Below the pieces are notes generated by a model, which was not told the DNA's origin, ran no database searches, and saw only the letters and a list, made by a program, of their open reading frames with translations. Of a stretch of 64,000 nucleotides of DNA, positions 1 through 7,165 are shown piece after piece (within the stretch, counting starts at the first letter, position 1; the number at the start of each line of letters is the position of its first letter). Source of the stretch: Xanthomonas codiaei (GTDB taxonomy: Bacteria > Pseudomonadota > Gammaproteobacteria > Xanthomonadales > Xanthomonadaceae); assembly GCF_002939785.1 (NCBI RefSeq), contig NZ_MDEC01000014.1, positions 62,806-126,805 on the forward strand, written 5' to 3'. The translations under genes and the position numbers were made by a program.

Positions 1-678
1 GACGGCGGTGCCGTCCACGTAGTTGTGCACCTGCCATTCGTTCGGGTTGGCGGTCTTGACGAAGTAGGAGGTCTGCACATGGCTGACGCCCAGCGAGTCG
101 TAGACGTTGATGCCGCCGGTGGAGTGGCTGTAGGTCTTGTCGTCGGCCGGATTGAACGGGGTCACCACCGGCGCGGTAGCGTTGCCGGGCAGGGTGAAGG
201 CCAGGTTGACCGTGGAGGTGGACTTGGGCGGGCTGTCGGTGGTCAGCAGCTGCAGGTCGGACAGGCGGCCGACATCGAAGCCATTGCCGCTGGGATTGGG
301 CGCAAACACCTGCAACCGCGCGCCCTGTGGGTTGATCACATAGCCGTTGGCATCGGTCTGGAAGTTACCGGCGCGGGTATACATCTTGGCGCCGTTGGAC
401 GAGACGGTGAAAAAGCCCTCGCCGGAGACCGCCAGGTCCAGGCTGCGCCCGGTCGGGTCGATATTGCCCTGCGAGAACTGCTGCGCCACGTTGCTGACCC
501 GCACGCCCGAACCCACCGCGTTGCGCGACAGGCCGTAGCTGGTGCTCTGGAACATGTCGGCGAACTCGGCGCGCGATTCCTTGAAGCCGGTGGTGTTGAC
601 GTTGGCGATGTTGTTGGAGGTGACGTTCAGATCGGCATTGGCTGCGTTGATGCCGGACAACGAGGTATTGAAAGCCAT
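1..678 (-). CDS. flgE: Flagellar hook protein FlgE (C-terminal part outside the window)
   Basis: This is the hook subunit that polymerises outside the cell to join the rod to the filament. The reading frame begins at ATG 678 on the minus strand and stays open to the window edge, giving about 226 N-terminal residues. The start MAFNTSLSGINAANADLNV and the following SNNIANVNTTGFKE are the coiled-coil N-terminal signature of rod/hook proteins. FlgE proteins are usually around 400 residues, so roughly half is missing. It lies 31 bases after flgD in the same direction and is the fourth gene of the flgB operon. FlgE is preferred over FlgG because of the position directly after flgD. Confidence 0.93.
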   Translation of the reverse strand, partial: MAFNTSLSGINAANADLNVTSNNIANVNTTGFKESRAEFADMFQSTSYGLSRNAVGSGVRVSNVAQQFSQGNIDPTGRSLDLAVSGEGFFTVSSNGAKMYTRAGNFQTDANGYVINPQGARLQVFAPNPSGNGFDVGRLSDLQLLTTDSPPKSTSTVNLAFTLPGNATAPVVTPFNPADDKTYSHSTGGINVYDSLGVSHVQTSYFVKTANPNEWQVHNYVDGTAV

Positions 679-709
679 GGATGAGTTCCTTTGAGTGTCG
701 GTTGCCGGC

Positions 710-1375
710 TCAGCTGACGCGGAGCACGTTGGCGAGCGGGGAGGTGCCAAGCCCCGTCAGGTTGAGATACAGGCCGTCCGAGCCGATCGTGACGCTGTCC
801 ACCGGTGCATCGACGTAGGTGGACAACTTGCTCTTGGCACCGGCAGTGTCGGTCTGGGTTGCGGTGATGCCGTACTTGCCGGCGGGCATACGGTTGCCGT
901 TGGCGTCGGTGCCGTCCCAGGCGAAGGACACCTCGCCAGCGGCGCTGGCCGGCACGCTGAGCTGCTTGACGAAGGTGCCGTTGGCATCGGTGATTTCGAA
1001 ATTGACGAAGCCGGCGGAGGTGGCGGCGACCACGCCCTTGGCCGAGCCGGTGGCATCGATGGCCACCTGCGCCGACGGCACCAGCACGTTGTGCCCGACC
1101 AGTGCAGCGCCCTTGAGCACCTGATCGCTGTTCATCGAGGTGGTGAAATTGCCGACCTTGGTATTCAGGTCGCCGATGCCCTGCACGGTGGAGAACTGCG
1201 CCAGCTGGCCCAGAAACGCGCTGTTTTCCATTGGTTTGAGCGGGTCCTGGTGTTGCAGTTGCTCGGTCATCAACTTGAGGAAGTCGGCCTGGCCGAGCGC
1301 CTCCTCCTTCTTGGCGACCGTGCTGCTGGTGCTCAGGCCGAGACTTTTGTAGAGATCGCTGCCGATCGTGCTCAT
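710..1375 (-). CDS. flgD: Flagellar hook cap / assembly protein FlgD
   Basis: FlgD caps the growing hook and lets FlgE subunits fold in place; it is then discarded. The 221-residue protein carries the conserved N-terminal block FLKLMTEQLQHQDPLKP followed by FLGQLAQFSTVQG, diagnostic for FlgD. The C-terminal half, with a WDGTDANGNRMPAG segment at about residues 150-165, is the FLIG/Tudor-like region common to the family. The length is typical. The gene sits between flgC and flgE in the flgBCDE order and should be transcribed from the promoter in front of flgB. Confidence 0.95.
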   Translation of the reverse strand: MSTIGSDLYKSLGLSTSSTVAKKEEALGQADFLKLMTEQLQHQDPLKPMENSAFLGQLAQFSTVQGIGDLNTKVGNFTTSMNSDQVLKGAALVGHNVLVPSAQVAIDATGSAKGVVAATSAGFVNFEITDANGTFVKQLSVPASAAGEVSFAWDGTDANGNRMPAGKYGITATQTDTAGAKSKLSTYVDAPVDSVTIGSDGLYLNLTGLGTSPLANVLRVS

Positions 1376-1413
1376 CTGGAGATTTCCGTTGGTATGGGTC
1401 AGCTAGGGACGGG

Positions 1414-1821
1414 TCAGCGACCCATGGTCAGGGTGGCCAGTGCCAGTTCCTTGGCGGTATTGAGCATTTCCACGCCGGCCTGGTAGTTGCGCGAGGCGGA
1501 AATCATGTTGACCATCTGCGAGACCGGGTCCACGTCGGGCGAGAACACGTAACCGTCGGCATCGGCCAGCGGGTGGCCGGGCTCGTAGCGACGGATCGGC
1601 GGCGCGTTGGTGGTGGTGATCTCCTTGACGTTCACCGAGGTCAGGCTGGGATCCTGGCGGCTCTGCTGGGCCTGGAAGATCGGCTCGATCGGCTTGTAGG
1701 TGGCCTCGGCCGAGCCCGCCACCGAATCGGCGTTGGCCAGGTTGGAGGCGATGGTGCTCAGGCGCACCGACTGCGCGTGCAGCGCCGAGCCGGCGACATC
1801 GAAAATGGGAAGGTTGCTCAT
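1414..1821 (-). CDS. flgC: Flagellar basal-body rod protein FlgC
   Basis: FlgC is a proximal rod component of the flagellar basal body, exported by the flagellar type III system. The 135-residue product has the rod-protein N-terminus (SALHAQSVRLSTIASNLANAD), a central PPIRRYEPGHPLADADGYV stretch and the C-terminal MINASRNYQ-type motif (here MISASRNYQAGVEML). The length matches the family. The start at ATG 1821 lies three bases after the flgB stop codon, so translation is probably coupled. Confidence 0.95.
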   Translation of the reverse strand: MSNLPIFDVAGSALHAQSVRLSTIASNLANADSVAGSAEATYKPIEPIFQAQQSRQDPSLTSVNVKEITTTNAPPIRRYEPGHPLADADGYVFSPDVDPVSQMVNMISASRNYQAGVEMLNTAKELALATLTMGR

Positions 1822-1824
1822 GGC

Positions 1825-2226
1825 TTATTGGCCCGTGATCGCGGTGAGCATCGAGCGCACCTTGGATTCGAGGAAGCTCAGCGACGCGCGGTACTCCAGC
1901 GCGGCGCGGCCGTAGGCAGCGCGTTCGGCGTCCGGGTCGACGGTGTTGCCGTCCAGGCTGGGCTGATCGGCTTCGCGGGTGATCTGGAATGGATTGAGCC
2001 CGGCACCGCCGCCGATCTCGTAATGCTTGGCATCGGTGGTCTGCAGCAGGGTGCCGTCACGCACGCCTTCGGCCGCCTTGAGTGCAGCGTCGAAGTTCAG
2101 GTCCTTGGCCTTGTAGCCAGGGGTATCCACGTTGCTCAGGTTGCTGGCAATGAGCTTCATGCGCTGCTCGCGCAGCGGCAGGGCGTCGCCGTGGATGCCT
2201 AGAAAGGACGAGAAGGGATTGGACAT
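1825..2226 (-). CDS. flgB: Flagellar basal-body rod protein FlgB
   Basis: FlgB is a proximal rod protein and the first gene of the flgBCDE operon. A longer frame runs back to 2400, but the start chosen is ATG 2226 (MSNPFSSFLGIHGDALPLR), which gives the usual length of about 133 residues. It also leaves room for the sigma-54-like promoter at 2257-2275. The protein carries the rod motif MKLIASNLSNVDTPGYKAKD at about residues 22-41, and its C-terminal half ends in a long helix (EYRASLSFLESKVRSMLTAI). Confidence 0.95.
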   Translation of the reverse strand: MSNPFSSFLGIHGDALPLREQRMKLIASNLSNVDTPGYKAKDLNFDAALKAAEGVRDGTLLQTTDAKHYEIGGGAGLNPFQITREADQPSLDGNTVDPDAERAAYGRAALEYRASLSFLESKVRSMLTAITGQ

Positions 2227-2256
2227 GGTGCTCTCCCGCGAGGTGTTGCCAGGGAG

Positions 2257-2275
2257 AAAGCAAGGTTTGTGCCGA
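2257..2275 (-). promoter_or_regulatory. Sigma-54 (RpoN) promoter for flgB
   Basis: Read on the minus strand, the sequence is CGGCACAAACCTTGCTT. It has GG and GC exactly ten bases apart and matches the YTGGCACG-N4-TTGCW consensus apart from the first T and the G after the CAC. The expected start point is near 2247, giving an untranslated leader of about 20 bases before the flgB ATG. Sigma-54 control of rod/hook genes is known in xanthomonads and other polarly flagellated bacteria; the site itself is inferred from sequence. Confidence 0.6.
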
Positions 2276-2733
2276 AGCGAGGAGTCCAGGGTTCGGCGAG
2301 CGTGCAGGGCGCCTGGGGCACCTGTCCGTGCCCGGATACCTTGCGCGATCCATTCAGGGATCGTGATGGCGAAGCTGGAAGATCGGCTTGGAGCGTCCAA
2401 ATCGGTGCGGGGGCTCGGCGCGCAATCGGACTCACAGGATGCAAGTCCTGTGCGCGGCGGAGCCGGTCAGTCGGCGCTCCTCAAGCGTGAAGACATGAGG
2501 CTTGGGCGGAGCGGCTGGGTGGGGGCCGGCCCTGCGGGCCAGGACAAGCACAGCTCACGCCGGCGGTCGCTCGATCGCGCAGGCACTGCCTGGCCTCCTG
2601 CCACTGGAAAGCCAGGCCCTGGCCGGGCGAGCGGCTTGCTTGCGGGACAATTGCTGTGTGCGACATCAGCGCCGGCAGGTGGCCGGCGATGCAGGGAGTC
2701 GGCCAGCGGCCGACCGAAGCGGTGGGGTCTTGC
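2276..2733. other. Intergenic region between flgB and cheV, no gene seen
   Basis: About 460 bases lie between the flgB promoter and the end of cheV. Open frames here have no family signature, start signal or coherent composition. I see no strong hairpin followed by a T-run and no recognisable repeat. Confidence 0.5.
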
Positions 2734-3678
2734 TCAGGCCGCCTCAGCAACCACTTTCAGGCGCGCCAGCACGTAATCGGCCAATTCGTGGGCGCTGTAC
2801 TTGGCCACGAAGGCGTTGGCGCCGACCTGTTCGACCATGGCGTTGTTGAACACGCCGGACAGGGAGGTGTGCAGCAGCACGTACAGGCCCTGCAGGCCCG
2901 GCGTGCGCCGGATTTCCGTCGTCAGCGTGTACCCGTCCATCGCCGGCATTTCGATGTCGGAGATGACCATCGCATAGCGGTCGGCCGGATTCTCGCCGGA
3001 TGCGGCCACCTGCAGCAGGTGATCCAGCGCCTGGCGGCCGTCCGAGAGCAGGGTGGCCGAGACGCCGAGCTGGTCGAGCACGCTGCGGATCTGCTGGCGC
3101 GCCACCCGCGAGTCGTCCACCACCAGCACCTGGAACTGCCGGTCGTAGGCCACCAGCTGCAGCGATGGATCCAGCTGCACGTCCTTGCTGACCTTGGCGA
3201 TGTCGGCCAGCACGCTTTCCACGTCGATGACCTGGATCAGCTCGCCCTGGAAGCGCGTCACCGCCGTCAAATAAGTGGCTTCGGCGCCCAGTTCCGGCGG
3301 CGGATGGATGTCTTCCACCGCGATATTGACGATGCGTTCCACGCCGCTGACCAGAAACCCCTGGACCGAGCGGTTGAACTCGGCCACCACCAGGTAGCCG
3401 GGGCCGTTTTCAGCATGCGAATCGCGCTCGGGGTGGCCGATGGCCAACCCCAGGTCCAGCACCGGCACCGAGCGTCCGCGCACATCGGCCACACCGGCGA
3501 ATTCGCTCGGCAGGCCCGGCACCTGGAACAGTTCCGGACGGCGCAGCACTTCCTGCACCTTGAAGACGTTGACGCCAAAAAGCTGGCGTCCGCCCAGCCG
3601 GAACAGCAGCAGGGCCAGTCGATTGTGGCCAGCCAGTCGGGTGCGCTGGTCGATGCGGTTGAGCAGGTCGTGGGTCAT
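2734..3678 (-). CDS. cheV: Chemotaxis coupling protein CheV (CheW + receiver domains)
   Basis: CheV couples chemoreceptors to CheA, and its receiver domain is thought to act in adaptation. The 314-residue protein starts at ATG 3678 (MTHDLLNRIDQRTRLAGHN). A longer frame to 3768 contains only repeat-derived sequence. Residues about 15-165 form the CheW-like domain (FGVNVFKVQEVLRRP, GRSVPVLDLGLAI). Residues about 175-300 form a receiver with VLVVDDSRVARQQIRS, the phospho-acceptor region VISDIEMPAMDGYTL, and the conserved lysine in FVAKYS. Upstream on the minus strand lie TCAAGTTT (3713-3706) and GTCGATAT (3693-3686), sigma-28-like but with a 12-base spacer, so only suggestive. It lies beside the flagellar genes, consistent with a motility role. 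Confidence 0.93.
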   Translation of the reverse strand: MTHDLLNRIDQRTRLAGHNRLALLLFRLGGRQLFGVNVFKVQEVLRRPELFQVPGLPSEFAGVADVRGRSVPVLDLGLAIGHPERDSHAENGPGYLVVAEFNRSVQGFLVSGVERIVNIAVEDIHPPPELGAEATYLTAVTRFQGELIQVIDVESVLADIAKVSKDVQLDPSLQLVAYDRQFQVLVVDDSRVARQQIRSVLDQLGVSATLLSDGRQALDHLLQVAASGENPADRYAMVISDIEMPAMDGYTLTTEIRRTPGLQGLYVLLHTSLSGVFNNAMVEQVGANAFVAKYSAHELADYVLARLKVVAEAA

Positions 3679-3740
3679 GGGGCAGATATCGACAGCGCCC
3701 GCGGGAAACTTGAGGGCTTTATGGTTGGTGGGGGCGCTGT

Positions 3741-3976
3741 CGGGATTGGGGATTGGGGATTTGCTCAAGCGCCGGGATTAGGTGATTGGGGATTAGGGAT
3801 TCGCTCAACGGCGTGCACTAGCCAGCCGGTCAGGTCGCTGCTGCTTCTGCATCCTTGACAGTGTCAGTGACAGTTATCGGATAGATCCGGCGGGTGAAAG
3901 TGCCTCGGCGGCGGATAAATGAATCACCCGCGAAGCCGCTTTCACGAATCCCCAATCCCGACTCCCCAATCCCCGC
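3741..3976. repeat. GGGATT-array intergenic inverted repeat, locus A
   Basis: The left part (3741-3803) has several GGGATT units in plus orientation, such as GGGATTGGGGATT and GATTAGGGATTCG. The right part (3945-3976) has the complementary form CGAATCCCCAATCCCG followed by CTCCCCAATCCCC. Together they make a large imperfect inverted repeat between cheV and flgA. The same design occurs at 7002-7165 and 34953-35099. Only intergenic DNA is involved. Confidence 0.75.
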
Positions 3977-3982
3977 AAAAAA

Positions 3983-3999
3983 CAGGCACGCCGCTTGCA
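3983..3999 (+). promoter_or_regulatory. Sigma-54 (RpoN) promoter for flgA
   Basis: The sequence CAGGCACGCCGCTTGCA has GG (3985-3986) and GC (3997-3998) ten bases apart and differs from YTGGCACG-N4-TTGCW at only one strongly conserved base. The predicted start point is near 4010, giving a leader of about 23 bases to the flgA ATG at 4033. Its position immediately in front of a flagellar gene supports it. Confidence 0.6.
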
Positions 4000-4032
4000 A
4001 CGTCTGTCCCGTCTTCCTCCGGATCCGGTCCC

Positions 4033-4677
4033 ATGCGCCTGCTCCTGCTTGTCATCCTCTTGGCTGCCGCTCCGGCCTGGGCCCAGAGCTATCAGTCTGT
4101 CGATTCCATTCGTGCTGCGGCACTGGCTACCGTTGGCCCGGATGCCGAGGCCGAGGCCACGCTCGATCCTGGCCTGCGCATGCCGGCCTGCCCGATCGCG
4201 CTGCAGGCCCAGCCCACCGGCACCAATACGGTGGAGGTGGCGTGCCCGCAGCCGGCCGGCTGGCGCCTGTTCGTGCCGTTGAAGGTGCGCCGCAACCAGG
4301 ACGTGCTGGTGCTGCGTCGCGGCATCAGCGCTGGAGAAACCATCTCGCTGGCCGATATCAGCATCGAGAAGCGCGATGCCGCCCGCATCGTCGGTGCGGT
4401 ACTGGCCGACCCGGTGGCGGCAGTGGGCAAGAGCGCCCGCCGCATCCTGTCGGCCGGGTCGTTGCTCTCGGCCAACGATCTGGTCAGCCAGCGGCTGGTC
4501 CGCCGCGGCGATACCGTACCGCTGGTCTCGCGCAACGGTGGCCTGGAGGTGCGCATGAGCGGTCGCGCACTGTCCGATGCCGGCGAAAACGAGCGCGTGT
4601 CGGTAGAAAATTCCTCGTCGCGGCGGGTGGTGCAGGGGGTCGTTGAAGCGAACGGAACCGTTGTCGTCTCCAGGTAA
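4033..4677 (+). CDS. flgA: Flagellar P-ring assembly chaperone FlgA
   Basis: FlgA is a periplasmic chaperone for FlgI assembly into the P ring. The chosen start, ATG 4033, gives 214 residues beginning with a clear Sec signal peptide (MRLLLLVILLAAAPAWAQS, cleavage likely after AWA). The longer frame back to 3919 would translate the GGGATT repeat and bury the signal peptide. The C-terminal SAF-like domain shows VLVLRRGISAGETISLADI and the terminal VVQGVVEANGTVVV typical of FlgA. It is followed after 66 bases by flgM, which has its own promoter. Confidence 0.92.
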   Translation: MRLLLLVILLAAAPAWAQSYQSVDSIRAAALATVGPDAEAEATLDPGLRMPACPIALQAQPTGTNTVEVACPQPAGWRLFVPLKVRRNQDVLVLRRGISAGETISLADISIEKRDAARIVGAVLADPVAAVGKSARRILSAGSLLSANDLVSQRLVRRGDTVPLVSRNGGLEVRMSGRALSDAGENERVSVENSSSRRVVQGVVEANGTVVVSR

Positions 4678-4687
4678 AAAATTTCTA

Positions 4688-4714
4688 TAAAGTTTTTTTT
4701 CTGGGTGCCGTTAT
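4688..4714 (+). promoter_or_regulatory. Sigma-28 (FliA) promoter for flgM
   Basis: TAAAGTTT at 4688-4695 is a perfect match to the flagellar sigma-28 -35 element. After exactly 11 bases comes GCCGTTAT at 4707-4714, six of eight matches to GCCGATAA. The predicted start point is near 4722, about 20 bases before the flgM ATG. This would let FliA drive its own anti-sigma factor, the standard feedback loop in flagellar systems. Confidence 0.75.
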
Positions 4715-4743
4715 CCCCTACGACCTGTAGAGGAGTTCCTGAC

Positions 4744-5055
4744 ATGACCCAGAAAATCGAAGGCAATCTACCGACCGCTGCCACCCTTCGTACCGCGGCC
4801 ACCAGCAGCAAGATCGCCTCGGCCGGCGAAGATCGCGCGTCCCCGGTTGCCGCCACCCCGCCCACCGACAGCGTCAAGCTGACCGGCGAGGCGACCAACC
4901 TGCAGAACCTGCAGCGCGAGCTTTCGCAGTCCTCGGCGATCGACACCGGTCGCGTCCAGGCGGTGAAAGAGGCGTTGCAGAACGGCAGCTACACCATCAA
5001 TCCGGATGCCATCGCCAGCCGCATGATGGATCTGAATCAGCAACTGGCGGGTTGA
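4744..5055 (+). CDS. flgM: Anti-sigma-28 factor FlgM
   Basis: FlgM binds and holds FliA (sigma-28) inactive until it is exported through the completed hook. The 103-residue product starts at ATG 4744, preceded by the ribosome site GAGGAG. The C-terminal half has the FlgM pattern: DSVKLTGEATNLQNLQREL, then IDTGRVQAVKEALQNGSY and INPDAIASRMMDLN. The N-terminal half is Ala/Thr-rich and looks disordered, as in the family. A sigma-28 promoter lies just upstream and flgN follows after 14 bases. Confidence 0.95.
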   Translation: MTQKIEGNLPTAATLRTAATSSKIASAGEDRASPVAATPPTDSVKLTGEATNLQNLQRELSQSSAIDTGRVQAVKEALQNGSYTINPDAIASRMMDLNQQLAG

Positions 5056-5069
5056 TCCCGACTTAAAGG

Positions 5070-5402
5070 ATGAACGTGAACGAGTCCCTGCAACGTCTCA
5101 GCGATGCGCTGGCCGGCGAACGCCAGGCATTACTCGAGAACGACATCGATGGGTTGATGCGACACACGCAGGACAAGCTGTCGGCGCTGCGCGCGCTCGA
5201 AGCGGCGATGCCCGAAGGGCAGGAAGAGCGCCTGCGCGAGCTGGCCGAAGCCAATCGTGCCAATGGTGCGTTGCTGGCCCGCCGCCGCCGTGAAGTGAAC
5301 TGGGCGTTGCGTCACCTGGGCCGCACCGAGAGCGGGCCGTCCTACGACGCCAAAGGCCAATCCAACGTAGTGCGCGGCGGACGTTCGCTAGCCGTTGCCT
5401 GA
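5070..5402 (+). CDS. flgN: Flagellar export chaperone FlgN
   Basis: FlgN is the export chaperone of the hook-associated proteins FlgK and FlgL. The 110-residue protein is largely helical and charged, with LQRLSDALAGERQALLENDIDGL at the N-terminus and LLARRRREVNWALRHLG near the C-terminus, as in FlgN/FlgK-chaperone proteins. The flgA-flgM-flgN order supports the call more strongly than the sequence alone. It should share the flgM transcript. Confidence 0.85.
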   Translation: MNVNESLQRLSDALAGERQALLENDIDGLMRHTQDKLSALRALEAAMPEGQEERLRELAEANRANGALLARRRREVNWALRHLGRTESGPSYDAKGQSNVVRGGRSLAVA

Positions 5403-5700
5403 CATAGCTGCGCTGCGCCAACCGCGCGCGCCAAGGCTGCCTGGGATCTCGAGTACGCCAGGGCGAGGGTAGGCCCTGCAGGCTTGCCATCGGAACACCC
5501 GGCCGGCCGCAACAGCCCGCCGTTCTCCGGAACGGAACAGTCGCCAAAGGACATCCATCGACATGCGCTGCCACGCAGCGGTCGTGTCCGCCTGTCGACA
5601 GGCGCATCTGGTCACGCTGCATTACGCTCAATCGCATGCCGCCAGCGTTCGCCTGCCGCCCGCGCAGCCTGCCTGCCTGCCTGCGCGGCTCTAAGACCAA
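5403..5700. other. Intergenic region between flgN and the histidine kinase gene
   Basis: About 300 bases with no convincing gene. The antisense frames here are G+C-driven shadows. I did not find a sigma-28, sigma-54 or strong housekeeping promoter motif, nor a terminator with a T-run. Confidence 0.45.
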
Positions 5701-5763
5701 GTGGCGATATGGCACCTTGAGGGTTCGGCGTATATTGAGGCGTCCCTCCTGCTGCCTCGTCCC

Positions 5764-6990
5764 GTGACCGCCAAGTTTTTTCTCAATCAGACATTGTTGC
5801 CGTCCTCGAGCACGTTGCGCGCCTTTGGCGACCAGATGCTGGAGGGCGTGTTGCTGTTCCGCGCCGACGGGCAGCTGATCCTCGCCAACGCCGTTGCGCG
5901 ACAGAGCCTGTGCAAGGAAGATCCCACCGACGACCGCAACCTGGGCGAGCGCATCTCGCAGGTGCTGCCGTCGGACGCGTTGAACCAGGCGCGCAGCAAG
6001 GGCAGCTGGACCGGCAGCCTGCCGGTGGCCGACCGGGTGGTCATCGCGCACCTGTACTACAACGAAGAACAGGGCGTGGGCCACTTCCTGGCGCTGTTCC
6101 ACAACATCGAAGGCCAGCAGGATTACGAGCGCGAGCTGCAGCAACGCCACGCCGAACTGCGCCAGGCCTATATGCGGTTGAACGGTGCACAGGACAAACT
6201 GCTGCAATCGGAAAAAATGGCCTCCATCGGCCAGCTGGCCGCCGGCGTCGCGCACGAGATCAACAACCCGATCGGGTATGTGCACTCCAATCTCGGCAGT
6301 CTGCAGGAGTATCTGCGCAGCCTGTTCACCCTGATCGAGGCCTACGAACGCGCGCTGCAGGCGCCGGACCCGAAGGCGCTGATTCCCGAGATCGACGAGA
6401 TCCGCAATCGCGCCGACATCGATTTCATCAGCCGCGACCTGCCGCAGCTGATGTCCGAGTCGCGCGAAGGCATCGAGCGGGTGACCCGCATCGTGCGCGA
6501 CCTCAAGGACTTCTCGTACTCGGACCGTTCCGAGTCGTGGAAGATGGTGGACCTGCATGCCGGCCTCGAATCCACGATCAACATCATCTGGAACGAGCTC
6601 AAGTACAAGGTGACGCTGGAGCGCAATTACGCCGAGCTGCCGCTGGTGGAGTGCCTGCCGTCCGAGCTCAACCAGGTCTACATGAACATGCTGCTCAACG
6701 CCGGCCAGGCCATCGTCGAGCGCGGCACGATCACCGTCACCACCGGCCGCGACGAGGCCGAGAACGTCTGGATCCAGTTCCAGGACAGCGGCGCCGGTAT
6801 CGCTCCGGACCTGTTGCAGCGCATCTTCGACCCGTTCTTCACCACCAAGCCGGTGGGCAGCGGCACCGGCCTGGGTCTGTCGATCTCCTACGGCATCATC
6901 AACAAGCACCACGGCCGCATCGACGTGGAAAGCGTCCCGGGGCAGGGCGCCAGCTTCCGGATCACGCTGCCGATCCGGCAGCCGAAGTAG
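5764..6990 (+). CDS. ravA: Sensor histidine kinase next to ravR/ravS (RavA-like)
   Basis: This is a soluble histidine kinase with no membrane segment. The N-terminal 120 residues look PAS-like ([28 protein letters not shown]), followed by a coiled-coil. The H-box [20 protein letters not shown] has its histidine near residue 164, and the ATPase domain shows [21 protein letters not shown] and the G2 region [10 protein letters not shown]. Two GTG starts are possible: 5764 (MTAKFFLNQ) and 5701, which adds 21 residues; neither has a good ribosome site. In Xanthomonas a kinase named RavA is reported to act with RavR, whose gene lies convergently at 7164. The symbol rests on that neighbourhood, the kinase call on the motifs. 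Confidence 0.6.
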   Translation: MTAKFFLNQTLLPSSSTLRAFGDQMLEGVLLFRADGQLILANAVARQSLCKEDPTDDRNLGERISQVLPSDALNQARSKGSWTGSLPVADRVVIAHLYYNEEQGVGHFLALFHNIEGQQDYERELQQRHAELRQAYMRLNGAQDKLLQSEKMASIGQLAAGVAHEINNPIGYVHSNLGSLQEYLRSLFTLIEAYERALQAPDPKALIPEIDEIRNRADIDFISRDLPQLMSESREGIERVTRIVRDLKDFSYSDRSESWKMVDLHAGLESTINIIWNELKYKVTLERNYAELPLVECLPSELNQVYMNMLLNAGQAIVERGTITVTTGRDEAENVWIQFQDSGAGIAPDLLQRIFDPFFTTKPVGSGTGLGLSISYGIINKHHGRIDVESVPGQGASFRITLPIRQPK

Positions 6991-7001
6991 CGCTGGCGCG
7001 C

Positions 7002-7165
7002 TGGGATTGGGGAATCGGGATTAGGGATTGGCAGTAGCGCTGAAGCGCTGGGATTTGGGATTGGGGATTCGCAGAAGCGGCTGTTGTTATTGCTGATCGC
7101 CAATGGGCTATTTGAAGCAATCGCACAGCACTCCGCTTCTAACCAATCCCCAATCCCCAATCCCT
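7002..7165. repeat. GGGATT-array intergenic inverted repeat, locus B
   Basis: Plus-orientation arrays (GGGATTGGGGAATCGGGATTA at 7003-7023 and GGGATTTGGGATTGGGGATTCG near 7050-7071) face complementary arrays (CCAATCCCCAATCCCCAATCCC at 7143-7164). The element fills the gap between two convergent genes, so it could fold into a long hairpin at both transcript ends. It has the same design as loci A and C. Confidence 0.75.

Noticed and set aside
3686..3713. Sigma-28 promoter for cheV
   Set aside because: TCAAGTTT and GTCGATAT are similar to the elements, but the spacer is 12 bases and the start point would coincide with the ATG; kept only as a remark in the cheV entry.
5098..6912. 604-codon frame antisense to flgN and the histidine kinase
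   Set aside because: Spans two real genes and a gap on the other strand, with no family motif.
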